From contig NZ_BMIF01000001.1 of NCBI RefSeq assembly GCF_014641695.1, forward strand, positions 186,001-250,000: DNA of 64,000 nt, written 5' to 3'. Source of the DNA: Nitratireductor aestuarii. GTDB lineage: Bacteria; Pseudomonadota; Alphaproteobacteria; Rhizobiales; Rhizobiaceae. The notes beneath the pieces are model-generated. The model made no database searches. It was not told the origin of the DNA and saw nothing but the letters and a program-made list of their open reading frames with translations. The first letter of the stretch is position 1; every line of letters starts with the position of its first letter. Of the stretch, positions 9,373 to 17,821 are shown piece after piece. The translations under genes were made by a program, and so were the position numbers.

Positions 9373-9900
9373 TTAGCGCCAGAAGGGGGATATGCACTGG
9401 CTCCGCACACCGCGGCTCGGCTGATAGGTGTTGTCGTAGGCCGTGTAGGTCCGGTAGCGCGTCGCGCACCAGTTCACATGCGAGGGAGGCATGGAATATC
9501 CGGGCTGTACGGCCTGCGGTGCTGCATAGACAGGCGCGGAGTACACTGGCGCCACAGGCTGCGGGGCAGCGTATGTCGGCGGAACGGCGTAGACAGGATC
9601 CGGTCGTTGAATCGGGCGGACCTTCAGTTCGTATGTAAAGGTGTGGCCGTGGGTGGGTGCTGGAACAACGCGCGGTACGGTGTGGTGATACGGCCGGTAG
9701 TGAGACCTCGTGCCGTGTCTGTAACCGTATGGAGCGGATTCATAGATGTAGCTTTGAACCTTGACCAGGTTAGAACCCGAGGTTCCTGAGGGCTTACCCG
9801 AAAGCTGCCCGGTCATGGCTGCGTGGGCAGACAGAGAAAAGAGGCTCAGTCCAATGGCGGCAATACTGCTGATCAAAATGGGGGATGGATATTTACGCAT
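9373..9900 (-). CDS. BA14K-domain-like secreted protein
   Basis: The 175-residue product has a signal peptide (cut near SLSAHA, residue 27), a conserved NLVKVQSYI motif at residues 44-52 shared with the downstream paralogue, a proline/alanine/tyrosine-rich linker with repeated PVYA-like units (about residues 95-140), and a C-terminal segment beginning NWCATRYRTYTAYDNTYQP and ending in RSQC. The last segment resembles the BA14K domain, known from Brucella immunoreactive, lectin-like proteins; two cysteines are conserved there. ATG 9900 has GTGGAG seven bases upstream. A cell-envelope role is probable, precise function unknown. Confidence 0.72.
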   Translation of the reverse strand: MRKYPSPILISSIAAIGLSLFSLSAHAAMTGQLSGKPSGTSGSNLVKVQSYIYESAPYGYRHGTRSHYRPYHHTVPRVVPAPTHGHTFTYELKVRPIQRPDPVYAVPPTYAAPQPVAPVYSAPVYAAPQAVQPGYSMPPSHVNWCATRYRTYTAYDNTYQPSRGVRSQCISPFWR

Positions 9901-10041
9901 AAACAACACTCCACAAACAATATCCGCCCTCCGTGAAATAGTTATACTTCTGAAATGAACGCTGCATGAATAATCAGCGTCCGCCGAATACTCCTTCGCT
10001 TTTTTCTTGCCAACGGTCGCGCTTGATCCCACAACTGTTCA

Positions 10042-11154
10042 ATGTCCGTTCGCATCGCCACCTTCAATATCGAGAACCTGATGAACCGGTTCGATTATTC
10101 CGGTTTCCGCAACGGCTTGCATCAGGACCGCGCCCTCGCGCTGTTTTCGATCAAGGACGAAGAGGAATACCGTCTGCTCGAGCGCGCCCGCGCCATCGCA
10201 CACGCCGACGACACGCGACAGCTGACGGCGCTGGCAATTGCCGCCACGCGCGCCGATATTCTCTGCCTGCAGGAGGTGGACAACGCGGCCGCTCTGAGGG
10301 CCTTTGAATACGGCTATCTCTTCAAGATGATCGGCAGCGGCTATCGCGAATCCTACACGTCGACCGGAAACGATTCCCGCGGCATTGACGTCGCCATCAT
10401 GATGCGGACGGAAACGCGTGACGGCGATCCGATCGAGCTCGTCCGCGTCACCTCGCACGCGCATGTGACCTTCGATGACTTCGGGCTCTACGATCCTGCG
10501 CTGGAGCCCCTCAACATTCATCCGAATGATCGCATCTTCCGCCGCGACTGCCTGGAGGTGGATCTCAAGGTAGGCGGCAAGGCGCTGACGATTTATCTCG
10601 TCCACTTCAAGTCCATGGGCCCCGGGCGCAACGGCCTCAACGGCCGCGATGCAACCATGCCCGTCCGCATGGCGGAGGCGGCTGCCGTGCGCCGGATCAT
10701 CGAGACGCGCTTTGGTGCGGACAAGGCCGCCCGCAGGCGTTGGCTCATCTGCGGCGACTGCAACGACTATTACGAGCGTGTGCTGATCCACGGCGACGAG
10801 GTCACGGGCTATGAGTTTGAGCCGGTCAAGGAGGAGATGTCCTCACTCGATCTGCTGCTCGCCGATGGCTTCGCCGAAAATATTGTCTCGCGCAGACCTG
10901 AGCTCGACCGCTGGACGCTGTTTCACACGCGCGGACCCGATGAGCGCCACCTCTGCCAGCTCGACTATCTGCTGCTCTCTCCGGCGCTCGCAGAGCGTAA
11001 CAGTCAGGCTGTGCCCGACATCATCCGCAATGGCCAGCCGTGGCGCGCCATCTTCCCGCCGGGGCAGGAGGTCGACCGCTTCCCGCGCACCGGATGGGAC
11101 CGGCCCAAGGCATCGGATCATTGCCCGGTGGCGGTGACGCTCGATCTGCTCTAA
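10042..11154 (+). CDS. Endonuclease/exonuclease/phosphatase (EEP) family hydrolase
   Basis: The 370-residue protein has the DNase I-like fold. Motifs in order are IATFNIENL (metal-binding Asn), ILCLQEVDN with the metal-ligand Glu, VHFKSMGPGRN, CGDCNDYY (equivalent of the GDFN motif) and the C-terminal ASDHCPVAVTL with the catalytic Asp-His. All catalytic positions are present, so a metal-dependent phosphodiesterase or nuclease is expected. No signal peptide. Substrate is not predictable: this family covers nucleases, sphingomyelinases and sugar phosphatases. A PhzF-family gene follows 38 bases downstream on the same strand and may be co-transcribed. Confidence 0.87.
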   Translation: MSVRIATFNIENLMNRFDYSGFRNGLHQDRALALFSIKDEEEYRLLERARAIAHADDTRQLTALAIAATRADILCLQEVDNAAALRAFEYGYLFKMIGSGYRESYTSTGNDSRGIDVAIMMRTETRDGDPIELVRVTSHAHVTFDDFGLYDPALEPLNIHPNDRIFRRDCLEVDLKVGGKALTIYLVHFKSMGPGRNGLNGRDATMPVRMAEAAAVRRIIETRFGADKAARRRWLICGDCNDYYERVLIHGDEVTGYEFEPVKEEMSSLDLLLADGFAENIVSRRPELDRWTLFHTRGPDERHLCQLDYLLLSPALAERNSQAVPDIIRNGQPWRAIFPPGQEVDRFPRTGWDRPKASDHCPVAVTLDLL

Positions 11155-11192
11155 ACATGGGCGAGGGAAGCATTGATGTGGGCTGAAGGGAA

Positions 11193-12110
11193 ATGAGAGC
11201 ACGCCCTTATCTGATCTATGACGTTTTCACCGACACGCCGCTCGCGGGCAATCCGCTGGCAATTGTTCTTGACGGGGAGGGGCTGGACGCCGCGCAGATG
11301 CAGCGCATCGCCGGCGAGTTCAACCTGTCGGAAACGGTGTTTCTGACACCGGCGGAAAATCCCGTCCACACCAGGCGCGTCCGGATCTTCACCCCGCAGC
11401 ATGAGCTGCCCTTTGCAGGTCATCCCACAGTCGGAACGGCGATTGCGCTGGCGGAGCTCGCAAAGGCCGACGGCGAGCAGTCTCGCCCGGCGCTGATCCT
11501 GCTTGAAGAAACCATTGGTCCGGTACGTTGCGCGGTTTCCAGCGCTGCCAGGGGAAGCTTCTGCGAATTCGATCTGCCGCGTCTGCCGGAGCGAATCGAC
11601 ATCGAGGTTCTGCCGGAGCTGGCAGCCGCAGCGCTTGGTCTTTCGCCCCATGAGGTGGGTTTCGAGAATCACACGGTGGCGGTCTGGTCAGCTGGCGTGC
11701 CGTTCGTCTGCGTGCCGATCGCAAATCTGAGGGCCGCCGCGAAGGCCAGGCTCGATCCCCAGATGTGGCGCGAGCTTGTGCCGGATGTGAATGGCATCCA
11801 GCCAAACGCCTACATCTACTGTCGCGAATCGATTCTCCACGATAGCGCCTTCCATGTGCGCATGTTCGCGCAGGGTCTCGGCATTTCCGAAGATCCGGCA
11901 ACCGGTTCGGCGGCCGCAGCCTTTGCAGGAGCCGTGGTCGAGAGTGACGAGCCGCTCGACGGCATCCATTGCTACTGGATCGAACAGGGAATGGAGATGG
12001 GACGTCCTTCACGAATCCGACTCGAAGTGGAGGTGGAAGGAGGCAGGATTCGGGGCGCACGGATCGGAGGAGGGGCTGTGAAGGTCGTCGAGGGGACGCT
12101 GTTTGTGTGA
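11193..12110 (+). CDS. PhzF family isomerase/epimerase-like protein
   Basis: The 305-residue protein matches the PhzF fold (two diaminopimelate-epimerase-like halves). It begins YDVFTDTPLAGNPLAIV, has the conserved FNLSETVFL with E47 at the position of the catalytic glutamate of PhzF, HPTVGTA, and the late motif EDPATGSAAAAFAG. The gene is not in a phenazine cluster, so phenazine synthesis is unlikely; most single members have unknown substrates and are annotated as isomerases. It follows the EEP gene closely. Confidence 0.9.
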   Translation: MRARPYLIYDVFTDTPLAGNPLAIVLDGEGLDAAQMQRIAGEFNLSETVFLTPAENPVHTRRVRIFTPQHELPFAGHPTVGTAIALAELAKADGEQSRPALILLEETIGPVRCAVSSAARGSFCEFDLPRLPERIDIEVLPELAAAALGLSPHEVGFENHTVAVWSAGVPFVCVPIANLRAAAKARLDPQMWRELVPDVNGIQPNAYIYCRESILHDSAFHVRMFAQGLGISEDPATGSAAAAFAGAVVESDEPLDGIHCYWIEQGMEMGRPSRIRLEVEVEGGRIRGARIGGGAVKVVEGTLFV

Positions 12111-12200
12111 TTTCCACCGGCCCGGACGGCTTAAGCGCCAAATAATCCGCGCAGAACGTGAGGTTTGATCGGATGCGCAAACTTTCTTTCGGAAGGGCAC

Positions 12201-12356
<156 letters not shown>

Positions 12357-12454
12357 CTTTCTCCAAGAAATTCAAGTCCTGACGCTGATTTCCCATATCC
12401 GGGATGTCTGTTGCGGATAATATTTTCTCGCTTGTGATTAAGTTTTCACGGCCC

Positions 12455-12609
<155 letters not shown>

Positions 12610-12783
12610 CTCATTCCCTGCCTTCATGCAACATTACCATCGGCGGCATCGCCACGTCTATCTCGCCAAAGCACCGGCTTCAGCGAAGACCAACTCCGCT
12701 TCTGTCGTGTGGCGCGACGCTTGCTGGCGGTCAACCGATAGAATTTGCTTGCCGCCGTTATTCAGCTGCAGAGTATTCACGCG

Positions 12784-13878
12784 TTAGAGGGCGGCAATCA
12801 GATCCGAGCGGAAGCTGTTCTTGAGCTGTTGAATGTGCGCCACGCGTTCTTTCCATTGCGCGGAGGCGCGCCCTGGGCGGTCCTTTATCGCCTCCAGCAC
12901 ATGCGCGTAAGGGGCTTCAGCGTTTCCTTCGATCTCGTAGTAATGATCATCAAGGGTTAGCATCTCGAACAACACCTTCTTCTTGAAGTCGCCAAGCGTG
13001 CCGGTCTGCGCCCCGGACGGTTCGCCCAGGCAGAAGACCGGCACACCGCTGTTCAGAGCGTTGATCGATAGATGGTAGATGTCCGTAAGGATGAACTGCG
13101 CGGAAGAGATCACGGCTTTCTGCCGCCAGAACACCGCATCCGCTGATTTGTACCTGAGGTTCAGCCAGTCGGCCAGCCTGATGCCGTTCAACCCCGTTGC
13201 CGCCTCAACCGAACGGACAAGCGCTTCGGTGTCGGGGAGCGCGGAACGGCCGAACTCGTAGCAGAAATATTTTCCCTCTTCCACAAACTGGTCGTGGTTC
13301 GAGAGCAGGAACGCGCAGTCGATACCTCCAGCAAGCTTGGTGCTGGGTGAGGCAAGTGGTGCAATGTTTTTCAGTGAATAGGGGTCACGGGGGAGAACGC
13401 AGTCGGCTTTGCTCAGAAACGTGCGTAGTGTCTCTGCTTCTGCCGCATCGAGCGGGTGTTGGAAGTTGCCGCCGACGGACATGACGCGGCCGGATGGTGC
13501 GCCATCGGTCAGTGCGAAAAGCCGGCCCCAGCGAAGCCAGGCTTCTTCCTCCGACTTTGCGAGTCCGCACGATACATCGCGTGGGGCAAAATCGGCCCGC
13601 CCGTAACGCGGATTGTTCAGGAAGTCGCCCCAATAGACTATATGGCTGAAGCTATTGAGTTCATCGATCGAGCGAAGCAGTGAATGCCGCAGCTGTCCAA
13701 ATTGCAACCTGTAGGCTTGAAGGCCGGGCAGGATGCGGGAGATGTTCTTCTTCTTGGCCTGGGCTACGAAGATGGTGAAATCGACGCCGAGTTGCGAGAA
13801 GAATTCCTTTGCTGCCAGGTCAACGCTGTACATACCCGAATTTCTCGGGTTGGCTGCCGTTATCACTGCAATTTTCAT
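12784..13878 (-). CDS. Polysaccharide pyruvyl transferase family protein (probable)
   Basis: The 364-residue protein starts MKIAVITAANPRNSGMYS, a Rossmann-like first strand with a glycine loop, and near the C-terminus has FILTDIYHLSINALNSGVPV, which resembles the conserved TDRLHA-type segment of pyruvyl transferases (WcaK, CsaB, ExoV). These enzymes add a pyruvate ketal from phosphoenolpyruvate to surface or exopolysaccharide sugars. The match is moderate and a related glycosyltransferase-like enzyme is possible. ATG 13878 is chosen because the first strand starts right after it; an in-frame ATG lies 24 bases upstream. A polysaccharide flippase gene lies nearby on the other strand. Confidence 0.6.
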   Translation of the reverse strand: MKIAVITAANPRNSGMYSVDLAAKEFFSQLGVDFTIFVAQAKKKNISRILPGLQAYRLQFGQLRHSLLRSIDELNSFSHIVYWGDFLNNPRYGRADFAPRDVSCGLAKSEEEAWLRWGRLFALTDGAPSGRVMSVGGNFQHPLDAAEAETLRTFLSKADCVLPRDPYSLKNIAPLASPSTKLAGGIDCAFLLSNHDQFVEEGKYFCYEFGRSALPDTEALVRSVEAATGLNGIRLADWLNLRYKSADAVFWRQKAVISSAQFILTDIYHLSINALNSGVPVFCLGEPSGAQTGTLGDFKKKVLFEMLTLDDHYYEIEGNAEAPYAHVLEAIKDRPGRASAQWKERVAHIQQLKNSFRSDLIAAL

Positions 13879-14116
13879 GCGCTCTCGCATCCTGAGCCCC
13901 AAGGCCCTGAGACAATGCTCAGTGCCGACCGGTCACCAGAACGCGATTACTAACATAATGGTTCACGCGATAACAATAATTGGTGCTGCCTCCGGCCCGG
14001 TTTGCAGGCGCTGAGGCAGGCTGATGAACCGGCGATCATGAAAAGGCAGCGTGTACCGCAGGAGTGCTCTTTGCGGTCTCCCCCGGAGGTTGCGATGTTG
14101 GTTCTGAGCGGGAGAC

Positions 14117-14467
14117 TTATTCGTCCGACAGAAGGCGTTTCTTGTAGGCGACCGGATCCATGTCGCGGACGTCGATGCTGATGCTCTCGATCTCAGGGAA
14201 GTGATCGGCCAGGCGGCTGCGCATGAGCGTGGAAAAATGTTCCTTCTGCTCGGGCGTGCGGCCGGTCAGGAGATAGGCCCCCAGATGGAGGAAGGATGTC
14301 AGCCCGCCCCCGAGCCGGTAGTGATCATAGGCAAGGGCGCGAACCTTGATGTCTTCGGCCTTCATGATACCGGAGCTGACACCGGCTTCGAAGACGACGT
14401 CCATGATCACTTTCACGTCATATGTATTTTCGACGGAACGGCTGTATTCAACGACAAGATGCGGCAT
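14117..14467 (-). CDS. 5-carboxymethyl-2-hydroxymuconate isomerase-like protein
   Basis: The 116-residue protein belongs to the tautomerase superfamily CHMI branch. It starts MPHL, so proline is the N-terminal residue after Met removal, which is the catalytic base. VEYSRSVE and ALAYDHYRLGGG follow the family pattern, and the length is near the usual 115-130. CHMI isomerises an intermediate of homoprotocatechuate breakdown; no other genes of that pathway are seen here, so the physiological substrate is uncertain. Confidence 0.8.
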   Translation of the reverse strand: MPHLVVEYSRSVENTYDVKVIMDVVFEAGVSSGIMKAEDIKVRALAYDHYRLGGGLTSFLHLGAYLLTGRTPEQKEHFSTLMRSRLADHFPEIESISIDVRDMDPVAYKKRLLSDE

Positions 14468-14747
14468 AAACGGATACGGCCAGGCCGCTCCCCCTGAGAG
14501 ACGATGACTTTGGCGAGTTTGCCGCTAACCGCCAACAAATCAATCCCCAAGCGCCAACTTTAGCAGCTATGCAACGCGCTGCAGTTGCAAAGGCCGAGCG
14601 AGCAGTGCTAGAGCCACGTCGGGCACAGAAAGCTAACTTTTTGCCGCTAGAACATTGGCTGGTCATACGGATCAGGGGCGCTCGGTAGCCTGATGGAGCA
14701 TTTCTGGCGTTCGGGCGTCGTGACTCTGGTCAATGGGGCGGGAAAAT

Positions 14748-16073
14748 ATGACGGATGAAGCAAGCCAGGGTGCGGATGCCGGGGGGGTGCGCATGCTGCG
14801 AATGTTGCTGGGGGGATCCGACCGCAGCGTGAAGCTCGCGGCAGGTTCGGCCTTCTCTATTCGCATTACCAACGCTGCCATCACCTATATTACCCATATC
14901 ATCATGGCCCGCTGGATGGGCGCCTACGAGTTCGGCATATTCGTTTATGTCTGGACCTGGGTACTGATCGTGGGTGTAGTGTCTGATCTGGGTTTCGCGA
15001 TAACGGCACAGCGCGTCATTCCCGCCTATCTGCAGCGCAAGCAGCACGACCTGGTTCGCGGCTTCATCCAATCGAGCCGGTGGATGCCGGGCATCTGCAT
15101 CAGCGCGCTTTCCCTTGCCGCAGCGCTGGTAATCTGGCTGGTGGGCGACTGGCTGGACGCGTATCTGGTGGCGCCGCTGCTGCTTGCCTGCATGGTGCTG
15201 CCGCCTTACGGCATTACCTATGCACAGGATGGCGCCTCGCGCGCGTTCGGGTGGATCAACCTGGCTCTGGTGCCGGGCTACATCATCCGTCCGCTGCTTC
15301 TCCTTGCGATCCTTATTCTCTTCGTCGCCCTGGGCTTCGAGATCGACGCAACCTACGCCATGTGGGCGGGTGTTCTTTCCACCTGGCTGACGGCCGTAGG
15401 CCAGATTGCCGTCTTCGAGACGCGCGTCCGCAAGCGGATCGAACCCGGTCCCTCGAGCTACGAGCGCCGCGATTGGGTCGTGTCCTCGTTCCCGATCCTG
15501 CTCGCAAGCCTGTTTCAGTTCATGCTGAGCTACGTGGGTGTGTTGCTGCTGCAGGTTTACAGCACGCCGGAAGACATCGCTGTCTTCTACACGGCGACGA
15601 AGCTCACCGCGATCATCTCCATGGTCTATTTCTCCGTTGCGGCTTCCGTCGCCTACCGTTTTGCCGCTCTGAACGCGGCTGGCGACCGGCAGGGGCTTCG
15701 GGCTTTCTATCGCAACTCCATCAAGTGGACCTTTTGGCCCACCCTGCTGGTGAGCGGAGTCATCATCGTCCTTGGCCGACCGCTCCTCTGGCTGTTCGGC
15801 GAGGAATTCATGTCCGGCTACAGCCTCGTCCTGGTGATTACCGCTGGCCTTGTACTGCGCGCGGCCATCGGCCCGGGCGAGCAGGTTCTGAACATGATGG
15901 GCCGTCAGCGGGTATGCGCCGCGATCTATTGCGTGGCGCTCGTCGTCAACCTGCTGCTCTGCATGACCTTCATCACCGATTTTGGCGCCATGGGCGCCGC
16001 AGCAGCAACCACTGCTTCCATCGCGCTGGAAACGCTTCTGCTGCACTTCGCGGTGGGCAGGCTGATCGCGTGA
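14748..16073 (+). CDS. Polysaccharide flippase (Wzx/MVF-type membrane protein)
   Basis: The 441-residue protein has about twelve to fourteen hydrophobic segments and begins, after a short hydrophilic lead, with GSAFSIRITNAAITYITHII, typical of the first helix of oligosaccharide flippases, followed by RWMGAYEFGIFVYVWTW, the family's conserved stretch after helix 1. It should carry lipid-linked oligosaccharide across the inner membrane or a related substrate. ATG 14748 is preferred over 14733 because the purine-rich GGGGCGGGAA then serves as ribosome site. The FemAB-like acyltransferase gene follows after 33 bases, probably in the same transcript. Confidence 0.87.
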   Translation: MTDEASQGADAGGVRMLRMLLGGSDRSVKLAAGSAFSIRITNAAITYITHIIMARWMGAYEFGIFVYVWTWVLIVGVVSDLGFAITAQRVIPAYLQRKQHDLVRGFIQSSRWMPGICISALSLAAALVIWLVGDWLDAYLVAPLLLACMVLPPYGITYAQDGASRAFGWINLALVPGYIIRPLLLLAILILFVALGFEIDATYAMWAGVLSTWLTAVGQIAVFETRVRKRIEPGPSSYERRDWVVSSFPILLASLFQFMLSYVGVLLLQVYSTPEDIAVFYTATKLTAIISMVYFSVAASVAYRFAALNAAGDRQGLRAFYRNSIKWTFWPTLLVSGVIIVLGRPLLWLFGEEFMSGYSLVLVITAGLVLRAAIGPGEQVLNMMGRQRVCAAIYCVALVVNLLLCMTFITDFGAMGAAAATTASIALETLLLHFAVGRLIA

Positions 16074-16106
16074 CGATCAGGATCAGCGGTTTACTCAGGA
16101 GGGGCA

Positions 16107-17183
16107 ATGAGTGAACAGTATACGATAGAAGTCGATACCATCCCAAATGACGCGTGGGATGACATCTGCTGCGACTTTCTGGATCTGAGCGGCGAGCAGG
16201 TCGCAGCCTTTTCCAGCGGCCACTGGAAGGGCAGGGACAGTCATATTCTCCTGCGGCGCGATGGTGAGCCGGTAGCTGGTGCTCGTGTCGCGATCTTCAA
16301 GCTGCCACTCGTTGGTCGGGGAACGGCTTACCTGCGCTTTGGTCCCTTCTGGCGCAGGAAGGGCCAGCCGGTCGATCCGGCTATCTACCGCCGGATGATC
16401 GCGGCCCTGCACGAGGAATACTGCGTCAAGCGCGGGCATTGCCTGACGATCCTGCCCCGGCCGCATCCCGACTATCATGCGCAGGAATGTGCGTGGCTAC
16501 GCGAGCTTGGCTTCGAGAACCGCCGTCCTTATCACGATGCGGACCGCTTCGTGGTCAACACCAGCCTGGATGCAGAGGCGCAGTTGAAGAGCCTTGCGCA
16601 GAAGTGGCGCTATAACCTGAGGCAGGCACAGAAGAACGAGCTGGACGTACGTCTCAGTGAAGACCGCGCAGACGTCGAGGCGTTCAAGGCCCTTCACGCG
16701 TCCATGACCGAGCGGAAGAAGTTTGTCGAGGCAGGACCGATCCATCTGGCGACCGAGCTGATGACGAACCTGCCGCCTGACCTGAAGCCAAAGCTCTTCA
16801 TCGCCACTCACGAAGGCAAGCTCGTCGCTGGTGCCCTCTTGGGGATTTTCGGAGACGCTGCCTACTACCTGTTTGGAGCCACATCATCCGAGGCCCTGCC
16901 GCTCCGCGCGGGCTACGCTCTCCAATGGGAGGTTGTCCGGTGGCTGCACGAAAACGGCTATCCCTGGTATGACCTCGGCGGAATAGCGGACGAACCGGGC
17001 CTGCGCCAGTTCAAGGCTGGTTTGGTGGGCAAGGCGGGGAGAATAGTCACCATGGAAGGCGAGCTTGACCGTTGGGAAAGCGGGGTTAGCCGCCTCTCGG
17101 CCGATGTCATCTTCAAGGTGAGAGATATGAGGCAGAGGTTCCGCCAGGCTAAACCGACCGCGACCAAGGATCAGGCCGCCTGA
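16107..17183 (+). CDS. FemAB-like GNAT acyltransferase
   Basis: The 358-residue protein is a duplicated-GNAT (FemAB/BioF2-like) enzyme. The second half holds WRYNLRQAQKNELDVR, a family signature, the acetyl/aminoacyl-binding strand LVAGALLGIFGDAAYYLFGA, and WYDLGGI followed by GLRQFKAGLVGKAGRIV near the end. Members transfer acyl or aminoacyl groups to cell-wall or exopolysaccharide components. AGGAGG is well placed before the ATG. Its position directly behind a flippase gene supports a role in modification of a surface polysaccharide; the donor is unknown. Confidence 0.82.
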   Translation: MSEQYTIEVDTIPNDAWDDICCDFLDLSGEQVAAFSSGHWKGRDSHILLRRDGEPVAGARVAIFKLPLVGRGTAYLRFGPFWRRKGQPVDPAIYRRMIAALHEEYCVKRGHCLTILPRPHPDYHAQECAWLRELGFENRRPYHDADRFVVNTSLDAEAQLKSLAQKWRYNLRQAQKNELDVRLSEDRADVEAFKALHASMTERKKFVEAGPIHLATELMTNLPPDLKPKLFIATHEGKLVAGALLGIFGDAAYYLFGATSSEALPLRAGYALQWEVVRWLHENGYPWYDLGGIADEPGLRQFKAGLVGKAGRIVTMEGELDRWESGVSRLSADVIFKVRDMRQRFRQAKPTATKDQAA

Positions 17184-17266
17184 GTTATGGACCTTTCTGC
17201 CCGGTCGTTGGTTGACTGTGATGATCTGGATGTCCATATCTGTTTGAAGTTCTTTTGGAGGTCTTC

Positions 17267-17797
17267 TTGAAACGTTCTGTTGCTGTTTCGCTGGTCATCA
17301 TGGGTGCAGCCTCGCTTGCGGCTTGCCAGGACGAAGCCGTGGATTCCGCGGTTTATTCATCCGTGGATGAATGTATCGCCGGCAAGATCTACACGGCCGA
17401 GAAGTGCGAGACCGACTTCAGGACTGCGGTCACCATGCACGAAAAGGTAGCGCCTGCATTCCAGTCGAAGGAAGACTGTGAAGCAGAGTTCGGCGCTAAC
17501 CAGTGCACCCAGCCGACAGAGCAGCACGCTTCCGGCGGCTTCCCGTTCCTGCCGATCCTGGCAGGATACATGATCGGCAGGACGCTTGGCGGTCCAGCCG
17601 CAGCCGTCCCCGCGCAGCCCGTTTATCGTCAGGCTGGCACCGGCGCCTACGTCAACGCTGGCGGCAACACGGTGGCTCGCACGACCGGGCCAGTGAAGGT
17701 TTCGACCAGTTCGCCCGTAGCAAAGACACCTGCAGCAACGACGCGCACGATGGCCCGCGGCGGCTTTGGCAGCCGGTCCATGGGCGTATCAGCTTAA
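17267..17797 (+). CDS. DUF1190 lipoprotein (YgiB-like)
   Basis: The 176-residue product is a predicted lipoprotein: a positively charged start, a hydrophobic stretch and lipobox LAAC with the cysteine near residue 20. The mature part has the DUF1190 features: paired cysteines in SVDECIAGK, AEKCETDF and SKEDCEAEFG, then a glycine-rich segment FLPILAGYMIGRTLGG and a basic Ser/Thr tail. The start is TTG at 17267, with GGAGG five bases ahead; a TTG 12 bases earlier would overlap that site. The next gene, 25 bases downstream, is the YgiC-like ATP-grasp enzyme, repeating the ygiB-ygiC pair of enterobacteria. Role unknown. Confidence 0.83.
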   Translation: MKRSVAVSLVIMGAASLAACQDEAVDSAVYSSVDECIAGKIYTAEKCETDFRTAVTMHEKVAPAFQSKEDCEAEFGANQCTQPTEQHASGGFPFLPILAGYMIGRTLGGPAAAVPAQPVYRQAGTGAYVNAGGNTVARTTGPVKVSTSSPVAKTPAATTRTMARGGFGSRSMGVSA

Positions 17798-17821
17798 CCT
17801 GCCTGCACAAGGAACGCTGCA

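Noticed and set aside
14730-16046. Minus-strand open frame antisense to the flippase gene
   Set aside because: His/Asp/Arg/Gln-rich, no fold; the plus-strand frame has clear membrane helices.
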